Positions 26,992 to 35,524 of a stretch of 54,074 bases of DNA are shown here, in pieces (the first letter of the stretch is position 1; every line of letters starts with the position of its first letter). The notes beneath the pieces were generated by a model. It saw only the letters and a list, made by a program, of their open reading frames with translations. It made no database searches and was not told where the DNA came from. The translations under genes and the position numbers were made by a program. The stretch is from Nitrospinales bacterium (lineage in GTDB: Bacteria; Nitrospinota_A; UBA7883; JACRGQ01). The DNA is taken from the NCBI GenBank assembly GCA_023248495.1, contig JAHFEK010000013.1, positions 1 to 54,074 of the forward strand. Direction: 5' to 3'.

Positions 26992-27189
26992 TCAATAAGT
27001 ACGCTTCTGGAATGGCTGCAAGCAATAATCGATCTCCTCCCTGTCAAAAAACAGGACGGTTTCGCCAACCTTGATTGATGGCATTGCTCTGTGGCCACCC
27101 CGTTCGTAAATCGTTTCAATAGGGACAGCCAGGTAGGAGCCAACTTCTTTTGTCTTCACGTTTGCTCTCTTTTCGGTCATTTCTTCCAT
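26992..27189 (-). CDS. Excisionase-like HTH protein
   Basis: The 65-residue protein has a MerR/HTH_17-type winged helix: EVGSYLAVPIETIYERGG, then the wing IKVGETVLFFDREEIDYCL. Such proteins act as recombination directionality factors or helix-turn-helix adaptors for island integrases. It overlaps the end of the upstream recombinase gene by 13 bp. An internal ATG three codons in is an alternative start. Confidence 0.7.
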   Translation of the reverse strand: MEEMTEKRANVKTKEVGSYLAVPIETIYERGGHRAMPSIKVGETVLFFDREEIDYCLQPFQKRTY

Positions 27190-27839
27190 GCTTCAACCGC
27201 ATTTTTTGTTGTCAAAATCGTGTCAGGGGCATGAGGGCCGAAGCATGGAGGCTTCACGATCAACGGAGACCTCTTAAGCTGGTGCAGCTCAGCTATCACC
27301 TGATTGCCGGAAATGACTTTGTGTCGGAGAGTCGAATTTGGGCCTTCGTGTTCTAGCAACTCCCTTACGGTCGTAATACCAGCAGTTGCACAGACGCTAT
27401 GAACCGCAATTGAACGACGCAGGCAGTGAGGGTATCTTTTGCGTCGGTTGGTAAATTCCGCCTTGTCGTAGTATTTGCGGTAAAGGGCAAAGACCATGTT
27501 TCTGGATATCGGCTTGTGTTCTCCTGAGGGGAATAGGTAGATGGATATTTCTTTTCTTTGGCAGAGGTATATTTTCAGGATGTCTTTTATTTCAGCGGGA
27601 AGATCATAGACCTCGGATTGGGATTTTGTGACCCTTGTGATGCTGATGAGGTTGTTCGCAAGGTTGAGGTCATCAACGAGGAGGAGGCCAACTTCAGAAG
27701 CTCTTAACCCGTAGCGATAGATGAGATTGAACATGACGAAATCCTGATAATTGTCGACAGCCCCAAAGAACTTAATGAGCTCTTCCCGTAATAGGTGTTT
27801 GAGAGCAGGGCCTGAATGACGAGACAATTTCCTGTCCAT
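27177..27839 (-). CDS. XerC/D-type tyrosine recombinase paralogue, probably inactive
   Basis: The protein has about 220 residues, with the recombinase elements GLRASEVGLL (first Arg), HCLRRSIAVH (His and second Arg) and LEHEGPNSTL. At the place of the nucleophilic Tyr, the neighbouring paralogue reads TLWYVNVS and this one reads TLRHKVIS, so the Tyr is lost. The start at 27837-27839 is chosen by alignment to the paralogue and a GGAGG upstream. It may be a non-catalytic partner or a decaying duplicate. An 18-codon upstream extension is possible. Confidence 0.75.
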   Translation of the reverse strand: MDRKLSRHSGPALKHLLREELIKFFGAVDNYQDFVMFNLIYRYGLRASEVGLLLVDDLNLANNLISITRVTKSQSEVYDLPAEIKDILKIYLCQRKEISIYLFPSGEHKPISRNMVFALYRKYYDKAEFTNRRKRYPHCLRRSIAVHSVCATAGITTVRELLEHEGPNSTLRHKVISGNQVIAELHQLKRSPLIVKPPCFGPHAPDTILTTKNAVEAWKK

Positions 27840-27957
27840 TGTTTCCAAATCCTCCATAAAGCGATTAATGTTTTTGACCTGCGTACAATAGATGTTGCAA
27901 TTCTTGATCTCAGTTATTGTTTGGGGTTGCTCATTCTTTTTTTCCTCCGGTTAAAAA

Positions 27958-28698
27958 TTATTCAATTTCGTGCTTAAACTTGACTGGCGTGAAGCTGGGA
28001 ATCATCGGGAACGGCGCTGCTTCTTTTGCTTTTATTAACACTGGGCTCTTTCGCGTCTTTTTGCCCTTTTTTGCCGTTTTGAATCGGGGGTAAGTTTCTG
28101 GGGCTATGTTTACGATCATGCCGGATTGATTTATCTTTTCGAAGTCCTCCTTCCTTTTTCGCTCGGATACATTCACATACCATAAGGTTGAATTTATGCT
28201 TTTATGCCCGAGCATCCGCTTTACCGTCATGAGATTGACGTCCGCGTCGTTTAGGTGCACGGCTAGACTATGACGCAAACAGTGCGGGTGCCGCTTTGAA
28301 GGGTTTTTCAGGCCCGCCAAATCATAATACTTTCGATAAAGATGGAAAACATGTTGACGGCTTATCGGCCTTCTTCGTCTGGTGGAGAAAATGCATTCTG
28401 TTTGGTTCATTCTCGAGCTTAAGTATTTTATTAAGTACATTCTTGAATCAGGATACAAAACATAAACATGGGATGCTGACTTCTTGAGGCGGTGAATAAA
28501 GATTTGATTTGTCTCAAAGTCGATATCTTTCAGATTAAGAAGTCCAATCTCTGAAGCCCTAAGCCCAAACTTGTATGTCAAATCAAACATCGCCATATCC
28601 CTTGGGTCTTTTATGACCAAGAAAAATGCGATGAGTTCTTCTTGGGTAAGATATTTCGGTTCATTTTTCTGATATCCTAAAAATCGCGATTCATTCAT
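27958..28698 (-). CDS. XerC/D-type tyrosine recombinase
   Basis: The 246-residue catalytic-domain-only recombinase has all five residues visible: Arg in GLRASEIGLL, His and Arg in HCLRHSLAVH, His in LGHKS and Tyr in TLWYVNV. It lacks an N-terminal SAM-like domain, like FimB/FimE-type enzymes. It is homologous to the next gene (shared RPISRxxVF.LYRKYYD). The ATG at 28696-28698 is preferred to an upstream TTG. A lysine-rich tail follows the catalytic domain. Confidence 0.82.
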   Translation of the reverse strand: MNESRFLGYQKNEPKYLTQEELIAFFLVIKDPRDMAMFDLTYKFGLRASEIGLLNLKDIDFETNQIFIHRLKKSASHVYVLYPDSRMYLIKYLSSRMNQTECIFSTRRRRPISRQHVFHLYRKYYDLAGLKNPSKRHPHCLRHSLAVHLNDADVNLMTVKRMLGHKSINSTLWYVNVSERKRKEDFEKINQSGMIVNIAPETYPRFKTAKKGKKTRKSPVLIKAKEAAPFPMIPSFTPVKFKHEIE

Positions 28699-28739
28699 TG
28701 TGCTGGCCCTTTCCTTCAAAAATGTTTTCGTTGTTGCCC

Positions 28740-29192
28740 ATTTATAAAAGCAATGCCGGTGCCAAATTTATTGCGCGGTTAACGGTTTGAATAGTTAGAC
28801 CTTTGCCAGTTTTATTAAAAAGCAGAACATACAGTTTGGTGCGTTTTCCGTACTTTAAGTACGTTTTTCGCCCCTGCATCAATGAAAAATCCACATCAGC
28901 ATGACCGGATCGTTGGCTGTATTGATGCTCGGAGAACGATGATGGGTGAGATCGTCCATGCCCAGCAGGCTTAACTCAAAATACCCTATCCCGCCCAAGG
29001 GCGACTACAGGATATCCGGGGAGCGGCAATGACTCCGCAGTACGCAGAATCCCAAAAATGCAGTTTTTTCGGCCATGCGAACGGTTTTTGATAATGCTTC
29101 GAAGCGTTTATTAAGGAGGCGCGCTTCAACTGATGGAGGGAAGGTGGGCTGGAGTCGATGTGCTTGCCGCGCCAATTCGGCGCAGACCTTTT
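28740..29192. other. Noncoding or decayed stretch
   Basis: No convincing gene is seen in these 450 bp between the recombinase and the insertion sequence. The frames that are open lack ribosome binding sites and family likeness, and the longest runs into the insertion sequence. It may be decayed mobile DNA. Confidence 0.5.
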
Positions 29193-30508
29193 TAGCAGGC
29201 TGTTGAAAAACGTCCCTTCTGCGGCATTTTTCTTTTCCGTATGCTGATTTGCAGGGCTGTCCTTTGGTGGTGCGGCATCCATTGATTTCATTTCGCCCCC
29301 ACCGGAGTGAAGCTTTAAAGTTCCGTCTAACTTGAAGTAGCCGTCAGGCGGCGCGGGCAAGTAATCGCCCGATGCGGAGCAGGTTGTAGGCCGAGAGAAC
29401 CCATAGACATTGTTCCCGTACCCGCTCAAGTCCACGGAAGCGGGTCTTACGTAGATTGCCCACCGTTTTTATCCAGCCGAATATTTCTTCCACCAGTTTC
29501 CGTTTCCGCTGGCTCACCTGATATCCCTTGTGCTTGGCGGTGCGGCTATCCAGACCTTGCGTCTTGCGTCCCGCTATCATGGCAATGTGCGGTTTAACGC
29601 ACCGCGTGAGCAAACCGGTCACGAATTCCTGCGCATGATACCCTTTGTCGGCCCCCAGCGTCTTGGGTTCTATGTCCCTCTTTATCAGCCGATCCAGCAT
29701 GGCAAGTGCGGCATCACGCTCGGCGTTTCCGTCGGCCTTCAACAGCTCAACATCGACACACAACCCATGCCGGTTCTCCATAAGGGCGTTGCAGGAATAC
29801 GACAGCTTGGCCTCCTTGCCCTTCCCTTTGCGTATCAGCCGTGCGTCCGGGTCGGTCGTGCTGGCATGGGTGGCATTGTTCCGCTTCTCCCCGTGGAAGT
29901 CCACTGACGGGTTCGACGGGTCATCGTCATCGTTGTTGACCTGCTCTTTCCCCTTGGCTACGAAACTCTTCATTGAAGCGTACGCTTCGATCAACGTCCC
30001 ATCTACCGTGAAATGTTCGTCCGAAAGAAGATTCTCCGTCCGGGCATATGTCACCACCGTCGCGAAAAACTCCCGCGCCACCTCATGTTTTATCAGACGG
30101 TCGCGGTTCTTGCTGAATGTGCTGTGGTCGAACGACCGTTCCTCAAGGCTCATATCAAGAAACCACCGGAACAGGATGTTGTAGTCCAGGCTTTCGCAGA
30201 ACAGCCGGTCACTCCGCATGGAATACAATGCCATCAGAAGCATACTCTTGAGCAGCCGTTCCGGCGGTATTGATGGGCGGCCCGTCTGCGCGTACATCCC
30301 GTCAAACGTCCGATTAAGCCCCTTGAGGACAGCATCCGCCTGACATTTAACAATACGCAGAGGATGTTCTTGCGGCACCCGTTGTTCAGGAGAAAGATAA
30401 GTGAATATGAACCCTTGCTCTTCGTTCGCGCCACGCATTTCGCACCCCCTTTATGGTTTACGGAATTAGTAACACGATGAAATGGGGTTTTTCAACAACC
30501 TGTTAGGG
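29193..30508 (-). mobile_element. IS5-family insertion sequence, complete
   Basis: Terminal inverted repeats are visible: AGCAGGCTGTTGAAAAAC at the left (about 29194-29211) and the complement of AACAGGTTGTTGAAAAAC at the right (about 30489-30507). They flank one transposase gene. Exact ends and any target duplication are uncertain by a few bases. It interrupts the left part of the island. Confidence 0.8.
29344..30438 (-). CDS. IS5-family DDE transposase
   Basis: The 364-residue protein has an N-terminal DUF772 region (PSIPPERLLKSMLLMALYSMRSDR) and an RNase-H-like core: TVDGTLIEAYAS (first Asp), LGADKGYHAQEF (second Asp) and YQVSQRKRKLVEEIFGWIK (Glu in the C-terminal YREK-like motif). It is full length with no frameshift, so the element may be active. 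A start MRGANEEQG follows the promoter end of the element. Confidence 0.92.
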   Translation of the reverse strand: MRGANEEQGFIFTYLSPEQRVPQEHPLRIVKCQADAVLKGLNRTFDGMYAQTGRPSIPPERLLKSMLLMALYSMRSDRLFCESLDYNILFRWFLDMSLEERSFDHSTFSKNRDRLIKHEVAREFFATVVTYARTENLLSDEHFTVDGTLIEAYASMKSFVAKGKEQVNNDDDDPSNPSVDFHGEKRNNATHASTTDPDARLIRKGKGKEAKLSYSCNALMENRHGLCVDVELLKADGNAERDAALAMLDRLIKRDIEPKTLGADKGYHAQEFVTGLLTRCVKPHIAMIAGRKTQGLDSRTAKHKGYQVSQRKRKLVEEIFGWIKTVGNLRKTRFRGLERVREQCLWVLSAYNLLRIGRLLARAA

Positions 30509-30600
30509 TTGTTCAACGTTGAAGACGCCGGTGATCGTACTCAGTGGGGAAAAACCGTGAGACCCGAAATTTGCAGTTAAACGGGGCACAGCCACTTTCC

Positions 30601-30855
30601 CTAAGAAGATGCGGAAGTTGACCCCATTCCCTTTTCAACAGCGCGAATCATGTCCCATGATTTCACGTCCAAAGCTTTTGATAGCTTAAGGATGGTTTTT
30701 AGCGTGGGCTGGCGCAGCCCCCTTTCCAAAAGCGAAATATACGTCCTGTCCAGAGAGCACTCGTGGGCCAGCTCTTCCTGGGTCACCCCCTTTTTATTCC
30801 GTTTCTCTTTGAGCACCCTTCCAAAAACCTTCTCTGCCGTTATTTCTTTTCCCAT
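30601..30855 (-). CDS. C-protein-like XRE transcriptional regulator
   Basis: This 84-residue single HTH_3 domain reads FGRVLKEKRNKKGVTQEELAHECSLDRTYISLLERG, matching the controller (C) proteins of restriction-modification systems in length and pattern. There is no Shine-Dalgarno sequence. TATTTT lies 7 nt before the ATG, which would give a leaderless transcript, as in several C genes. A C-box-like palindrome sits just upstream (30881-30904). It would form a dimer that first activates and then represses its own promoter. It is divergent from the 147-residue ORF. Confidence 0.85.
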   Translation of the reverse strand: MGKEITAEKVFGRVLKEKRNKKGVTQEELAHECSLDRTYISLLERGLRQPTLKTILKLSKALDVKSWDMIRAVEKGMGSTSASS

Positions 30856-30880
30856 AACGGTGAAAATAGGCCGGATGCGG

Positions 30881-30904
30881 ATAATAGTCGACGGACTATA
30901 GTCC
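30881..30904 (-). promoter_or_regulatory. C-box-like operator for the XRE regulator
   Basis: The minus strand reads GGACTATAGTCC-GTC-GACTATTAT. The first 12 bp are a perfect palindrome; the second GACTAT half completes a tandem dimer site like the C-boxes of C.AhdI or C.Esp1396I (GACT-TATAGTC-CGT). It overlaps the expected -35 region of the regulator and lies next to a plus-strand TACAAT at 30915-30920. Confidence 0.7.
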
Positions 30905-30972
30905 TAGTATATGTTACAATGAGACGCAATGGCCTTCCAAAGAAGAATCCCCGTGTTGGGTGAACAGGGCGA

Positions 30973-31416
30973 ATGCGCAAGGCGATGAAAACAAGGGTTT
31001 GGAGCGACGTCATGGAGAGAAAAAGGAAACTATCGACCAGTGAGATGCTTGAATGCACGGAAAGCACTTTTTATTCCGTGCTTGAAAAGGTTAGACCGCT
31101 TAAGAAAAAAGAGGATATTGAGGAAGCCTTGCTCCTGATGGCATCCAAGGCAGAAATGGCGCCTCGTGAAATAACCCTTAAACGTGCCCAAAAAATCATT
31201 CAAATTGATTGCCCTGAAAGGCTAAAACCTCGGGCGCACCTGAGCGCCGTTCTTTTTTACGCTGCCGTCTCGTTGACCGTGCAGCAAAAAATGGATCTCT
31301 TGCCGGAAGAGGAATATCAACAGGAATTTAACTATGTCCTCAGCACACTTTCGGTTCTGATTGGGGCGGAGAGGGATAGCAATGAGGTGCTACGCGGAAT
31401 ACTTGGAATATTTTAG
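30973..31416 (+). CDS. Hypothetical helical protein, divergent from the XRE regulator
   Basis: The 147-residue protein is predicted mostly helical and charged, with no membrane segment and no recognised motif. Its promoter region shares the C-box with the divergent regulator, so it may be controlled by it. Three in-frame ATGs (30973, 30985, 31012) are possible starts; AAGGCG precedes the second. It could be the target gene of the C-like regulator, but it shows no nuclease or methyltransferase motif. Confidence 0.55.
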   Translation: MRKAMKTRVWSDVMERKRKLSTSEMLECTESTFYSVLEKVRPLKKKEDIEEALLLMASKAEMAPREITLKRAQKIIQIDCPERLKPRAHLSAVLFYAAVSLTVQQKMDLLPEEEYQQEFNYVLSTLSVLIGAERDSNEVLRGILGIF

Positions 31417-31615
31417 CAAGTCTAGCGAAAGGATGGCGAAAAAGATGGAATGTGAGGTGCCAAACGGTGAAATGCCGGATATTAAGAGCTACAACAACAT
31501 TATTGGCAAATAAATCATATGGTTGCAAGTACCCAATCAGAAATGTAATATTGCCATTTTAGTATCTGACAAATCACGAAATGTCGTGCGGTTTGAAATG
31601 TAAAGTCAGACTGCC

Positions 31616-31644
31616 TTGACAATAGTAATGCGAGTATATACAAT
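31616..31644 (+). promoter_or_regulatory. Sigma70-type promoter
   Basis: TTGACA (31616-31621), a 17-bp spacer and TACAAT (31639-31644) form a near-consensus promoter reading right. No clear protein gene follows on this strand before the hairpin terminator at 31834. Confidence 0.65.
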
Positions 31645-31650
31645 GGCGTA

Positions 31651-31866
31651 GGTCAGGATGGGCGGATATGACATAAGTACCATTTTGTCACATCTTTTTA
31701 TCAGTAATGTAACAACCCGGCTGGGCTATCCCGGACCGAGAGACGATCTTTTCTATACACGTATTTATGCGCGCATCCTTTTTTATACGCACATCCCGCA
31801 TAAATTATGCGTAAATACTCATAAATCCAAAACCGCCGCTACGCTTTTTCGTAGTAGGCGTTTTTT
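31651..31866 (+). ncRNA. Candidate small RNA, about 215 nt
   Basis: The segment is bounded by a near-consensus promoter and an intrinsic terminator, lies in a 422-bp gene-free gap and holds only a weak 104-codon frame that runs past the terminator. The last 28 nt are antisense to the 3' end of the AlbA_2 gene. No known RNA family is recognised. Expression is inferred from the signals only. Confidence 0.45.
31834..31866 (+). terminator. Intrinsic terminator on the plus strand
   Basis: CGCC-G-CTACG pairs with CGTAG-TA-GGCG (31834-31860, small bulge), followed by six T residues (31861-31866). The same bases encode the last residues of the AlbA_2 gene on the minus strand. Confidence 0.6.
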
Positions 31867-33548
31867 CTGCTTCCATGCAGCTTCAATTTCCCGGCTTTGG
31901 TCATACGCCGGAGCAGGTTGCTGGCTTGGTCGCCTTTCAGGCTGCACAAATCCATCGCATCTCCGCGGGTGATGCGTCCATGAGCTTCAACATATTCCAG
32001 AATCATAGCCTCCTGCCGGATCGGGTCAATCCCATGCGCATGGACGTATCCCGCCGCCCCGCCAAATATCTTATAAAGCCGGGCGCTCAGGTGGTATACC
32101 CGGCCCCGTTTTTCACCCTTGGCTTCCACAAGACCCCGCTCAACAAGCCGCTCAACAATGGCCCTTGCATGAGATTCACCACGTTGTGTCAATATTTCGA
32201 GTGTTTGCATATCCGCTCGCCGCTCATGTTGCAGTTGATTGAGGATCAGCAAATCTTCCAGTCCAAGGGGTGTTCCAGCCTTATCCTGTTCATAAACAAA
32301 CGCGGAAAATTCAAGCGAAGCGTCCCCGCCGCGCAATAAAAGCCGGACAGTATCCTTATCGCTTTGCGAATAATCCGGGAGCGGGCGGCCATAGGCAAGC
32401 TGTCCGAAATAAATCTTGTCTATGCCCCGCCCCGTGGTTTCCACAAGGCCAATGCGCCGGAATGCTTCCGCCAAAATTGGATTGCGAGGCTTCGGCTCGT
32501 GCGTAAGCAGGTTGTTGAGGGTAATCCCTTCAAGAAAACCGCCGGGATTGGTGAATAAAAGATGATCGGCATGCAACTGGATGTGCGTCGCCCCCAGCCG
32601 CGCATAATCACGGTGGAGAACGGCGTTATTCACCGCCTCACGAAAAGCCACCGGGGCATAATCCGGGATTGGCAACCGCAACATCCCTATCACGGCTTCT
32701 TTCTCTCCATTTCGCGCCCTAAAACGCTCTTCAATTGCTTCAAGGGTTTTCAGCAATGGAGAATAAAACCAGTCGTTGACTACAACGTCACCTTTTATAT
32801 CCAGAACCTGGAAGGCCACCTGATGAGCGGGAACAGAGCGGCGCAATATTTCCTCTCTCCCCAAAATCAATAACCCGGCCACATTGGGCAACAGGTCGCC
32901 GCCCCTGCTTTCCACAAGCCGCAATGCTTGCGCCAATTGCCGGTCATCAAGGGATAGCAACACCTCATCGCCGCGCCGCCCTCGGATGGTCTGGCGTAAG
33001 CGCTCGATTTCCAACGGATCAATATCAGCCCACGAGACACCTTCTGGAATTTGCGCTGAGTAATCCACCAGACCCAGGTCGCTTTTTCTGCTTGTGTGCT
33101 CGTGCGGATAAAACGGCCTACATTCCGGGCCGCTGGTTGTCATTGCCCGGCGAAGGCATTTCCCTTCTTTCGTGGCGCAGATTTCCGGGTATGCGCCCAC
33201 CTCGATGGCGATAACGGCCTTTCCTTCCACCTCATGTGTGCTGACCCGCGCATTTATTGCCGGGGAGGTATTATTGAAAATCGCCGCTTGTAATTTAAAT
33301 GGGTCGGTACTTGAACCATGACGCGGCCTCGCCCCAGTAACGGTGCCGTCATTCTCAACGCCTATCAGCAAAACACCGCCGGAGGTGTTCGCCAAGCAAA
33401 CGATGTTTTCGTATATTTCCCGGTCGGAAAGCGGCTCCTTTGGCTCGCTTTTGAACTCAACGGATACACTTTCCCCAGCTTTCAGGATGTCCTTTAATCG
33501 GTTAATCGTTTCCACTTTTTTTATTTTACCCCGTTGTCTTGGAAGCAT
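31839..33548 (-). CDS. AlbA_2/Schlafen-like ATP-binding protein with winged-helix C-terminus
   Basis: The 569-residue protein has an N-terminal AlbA_2 (Schlafen core) domain: SVSVEFKSEP, NTSGGVLLIGVENDG. A GHKL-type ATPase segment follows (VAFREAVNNAVLHRDY, NPGGFLEG, TTGRGIDKI), then two winged-helix regions at the C-terminus. Such proteins occur in defence and regulatory loci and may act on RNA or DNA. The start overlaps the truncated DUF1016 gene; a GTG 11 codons in is also possible. It is the last gene of the long leftward defence block. Confidence 0.8.
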   Translation of the reverse strand: MLPRQRGKIKKVETINRLKDILKAGESVSVEFKSEPKEPLSDREIYENIVCLANTSGGVLLIGVENDGTVTGARPRHGSSTDPFKLQAAIFNNTSPAINARVSTHEVEGKAVIAIEVGAYPEICATKEGKCLRRAMTTSGPECRPFYPHEHTSRKSDLGLVDYSAQIPEGVSWADIDPLEIERLRQTIRGRRGDEVLLSLDDRQLAQALRLVESRGGDLLPNVAGLLILGREEILRRSVPAHQVAFQVLDIKGDVVVNDWFYSPLLKTLEAIEERFRARNGEKEAVIGMLRLPIPDYAPVAFREAVNNAVLHRDYARLGATHIQLHADHLLFTNPGGFLEGITLNNLLTHEPKPRNPILAEAFRRIGLVETTGRGIDKIYFGQLAYGRPLPDYSQSDKDTVRLLLRGGDASLEFSAFVYEQDKAGTPLGLEDLLILNQLQHERRADMQTLEILTQRGESHARAIVERLVERGLVEAKGEKRGRVYHLSARLYKIFGGAAGYVHAHGIDPIRQEAMILEYVEAHGRITRGDAMDLCSLKGDQASNLLRRMTKAGKLKLHGSRKNAYYEKA

Positions 33549-33930
33549 ACCATTCGCGCTCTTCGACTCCTGGCAGCCGTGTTAACAACACAACAATATG
33601 AAACCACGGTAATTGGTCAGCGGCCTGCTGACCAAATGACCGTTCCGGGCATTCCTCAGCGAAACGCCTCATGTATTTAAGGTTGGTGGGTGAAAAACCT
33701 TTCATTTCGGGAAAAGCCGAACGCAGGTCCTTGGCTAAAGTTTCGATGACCTTGGCACCCCATCCGTGAACTTGCTGTTTTTTCAGAATACCGCGTCCGA
33801 TCTCCCAATAAAGCCGGACAAGTTCGCCATTGACGGCCAAGGTTGCCCTAAACTGGACTGTGGCAATGCGTGATTTGAGATCCGCCAGCCAAACTGAATA
33901 ATCGGGTGGCATTGGGCTAAGTTGCGTCAT
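33526..33930 (-). pseudogene. DUF1016/YhcG-type nuclease, truncated
   Basis: The 134-codon frame matches the N-terminal DNA-binding part of YhcG/DUF1016 proteins (LYWEIGRGILKKQ, WGAKVIETLAKDLRSAFP, GFSPTNLKYMRRFAE, QLPWFHIVVLL). The family's C-terminal PD-(D/E)XK nuclease domain (full length is about 350 residues) is missing: the frame stops after EEREWYASK, where the AlbA_2 gene begins. It is a remnant or an N-terminal-only derivative. It starts by ATGA overlap with a short AlbA_2 remnant. Confidence 0.8.
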
Positions 33931-34040
33931 GGTTGCCCTCCTTCTTCGCCAATCTCTTCAGGTTTAACGATGTTCCCCTTAAACTCTACCCACTCGGTTT
34001 CGTGCAGCAGAGCAAGCAGTTCCTTTAATCGGTTAATCAT
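33927..34040 (-). pseudogene. N-terminal remnant of an AlbA_2 gene, 37 codons
   Basis: The frame encodes INRLKELLALLHETEWVEFK, the conserved start of AlbA_2 ATP-binding proteins, then diverges and stops with TGA overlapping the DUF1016 ATG. The 17 bp CCTTTAATCGGTTAATC in it recur at the start of the intact AlbA_2 gene (about 33491-33507). A gene rearrangement between AlbA_2 copies is likely. Confidence 0.6.
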
Positions 34041-35498
34041 TTAAGCTTTTGAACCTGAGGGTTTATTTGTTGAAGAAGCATCTATGAGGATTATATCAAT
34101 GCAGTTCTGCAATTTGAGGTCTTTTATGATCCTTTGAACTTTTGACAACTCCTCTTTGGAAAAAAATAAAATGACCTTCAACGAACGCTCAGCATCGCTT
34201 GCCTTCTCATATATTTCAACCTGCTTTTCCATATTTCGCCGAAGGTGTGTATTCTTTGCCAATTTGAATTCAACGAGGGATTTATCGGAATTACCCCTAG
34301 ATATTTTGAAATCTACTGGCCCCCTCCCATCGTTTACTTCCCTGCTTACATCCGATGACGTGGCAAACCAAGTTAAACGAAATAGAATTTGCAAGTCGCT
34401 CTCTCGCCGGATCGGTTCACCGTTAGTATAAAATAATTTGTGTCCCCCCTTGTTTTCAATTACGTCCTTAAGAAATAGAACTCTTTGGAGTGCTTCTTCA
34501 TATGTACCGATCCCGATTGAATAAAATTTATGAGTATTTTCGAGGTCTTTGACGAACTCACGAAGTTGCTTTATAAATATATCTTCAATTTCCTTTACCC
34601 TTATCTCACTTACTGAGACCGCTTGCTCCCCATGCTTTTCTTTAAAACTTATGAAGTAGTCAACGAACTCTGGAAACTTTGTTATAACTTTACCTCTCGC
34701 CTCGCGGACATCCTTGTCCTTTGGCTTTTTAGGCAAAACGCTACGAAGATAGTTATTTAATTGTGCCCTGAGCTGAGCATTTGGAATAGCTTGGGCAACC
34801 TCGTCATAATTATTAAATAAGTCCGACCTGTTTATCCATGTGTCTTCTTTTGTCAAAATATCTTTGGGGGTCAGAATGACATAATCACCGTTATGGAATG
34901 GTAATTCAAACCGGCCACTTTCCCATGATTCCGTTTGGTAGTTGAAGCGCACCTTATTAAGTGCCACAATTTTCCTCTGGTCATCCTTTAAAAACCTCTT
35001 AGCGAACGCTTGTGTATAGTTAAGCAGAAATGCTTTGATAAGATTTGTCGTAAAATCACTTATCTTATCTTTACCAACTCCCGCTTTCACGAGGCAGAGC
35101 TTTTCAAGGTGGCTTCCCTTCGTAAGTGTTTCTCCGCCAAAATCCTTGAAGACCTCATGCAAATTATTAAAGAGCGCTGTTGCGAAGTCAGGGCCAAGAC
35201 CAGCTCCGCCATTACCAACGAGGCAGAACCCCAGCCAATTTTGCTTAATCTCTGGAAATTCATACCAATTCTGCAAAAGACCTTTATCTAGAATTCCGGG
35301 ATCAGCCTTATCTTTCAGGAATGTGATGTAGCGTATTATGTCAACATGGAGTTGTTTATATTCAGGCTTAATGCTATTGAAAAGCAAGAAAGGATCGATA
35401 AAAAGTGGAAGGTCATTGATTAGCGATATATTAAATGCCCCGTAATTCTCAACATCGTCAGGGTCTATCCCAAAAAAATCAGAAAAATGTATCTGCAT
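34041..35498 (-). CDS. Hypothetical protein with PD-(D/E)XK-like C-terminal motif
   Basis: I do not recognise this 485-residue family. The C-terminal third has a nuclease-like pattern: GRGPVDFKIS, about 10 residues, then SLVEFKLAKN, that is D...ExK (near residues 410-430), with an upstream Glu (SREVND). The N-terminal part starts HFSDFFGIDPDDVENYG and looks globular. It is AT-rich, follows the 2TM protein gene by 26 bp and is probably co-transcribed with the Abi_C gene. A defence nuclease is inferred. Confidence 0.7.
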   Translation of the reverse strand: MQIHFSDFFGIDPDDVENYGAFNISLINDLPLFIDPFLLFNSIKPEYKQLHVDIIRYITFLKDKADPGILDKGLLQNWYEFPEIKQNWLGFCLVGNGGAGLGPDFATALFNNLHEVFKDFGGETLTKGSHLEKLCLVKAGVGKDKISDFTTNLIKAFLLNYTQAFAKRFLKDDQRKIVALNKVRFNYQTESWESGRFELPFHNGDYVILTPKDILTKEDTWINRSDLFNNYDEVAQAIPNAQLRAQLNNYLRSVLPKKPKDKDVREARGKVITKFPEFVDYFISFKEKHGEQAVSVSEIRVKEIEDIFIKQLREFVKDLENTHKFYSIGIGTYEEALQRVLFLKDVIENKGGHKLFYTNGEPIRRESDLQILFRLTWFATSSDVSREVNDGRGPVDFKISRGNSDKSLVEFKLAKNTHLRRNMEKQVEIYEKASDAERSLKVILFFSKEELSKVQRIIKDLKLQNCIDIILIDASSTNKPSGSKA

Positions 35499-35524
35499 AA
35501 TATTTTTAAAATTCCTTAGTTCTT

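Noticed and set aside
27177-28698. Recombinase-in-trio (RIT) element
   Set aside because: Only two adjacent paralogues are present, with a 118-bp gap and a separate integrase further left; RIT units have three overlapping recombinases and terminal repeats.
28986-29435. 149-codon minus-strand frame at the IS5 left end
   Set aside because: It crosses the terminal inverted repeat of the insertion sequence and overlaps the transposase gene; no family or ribosome binding site.
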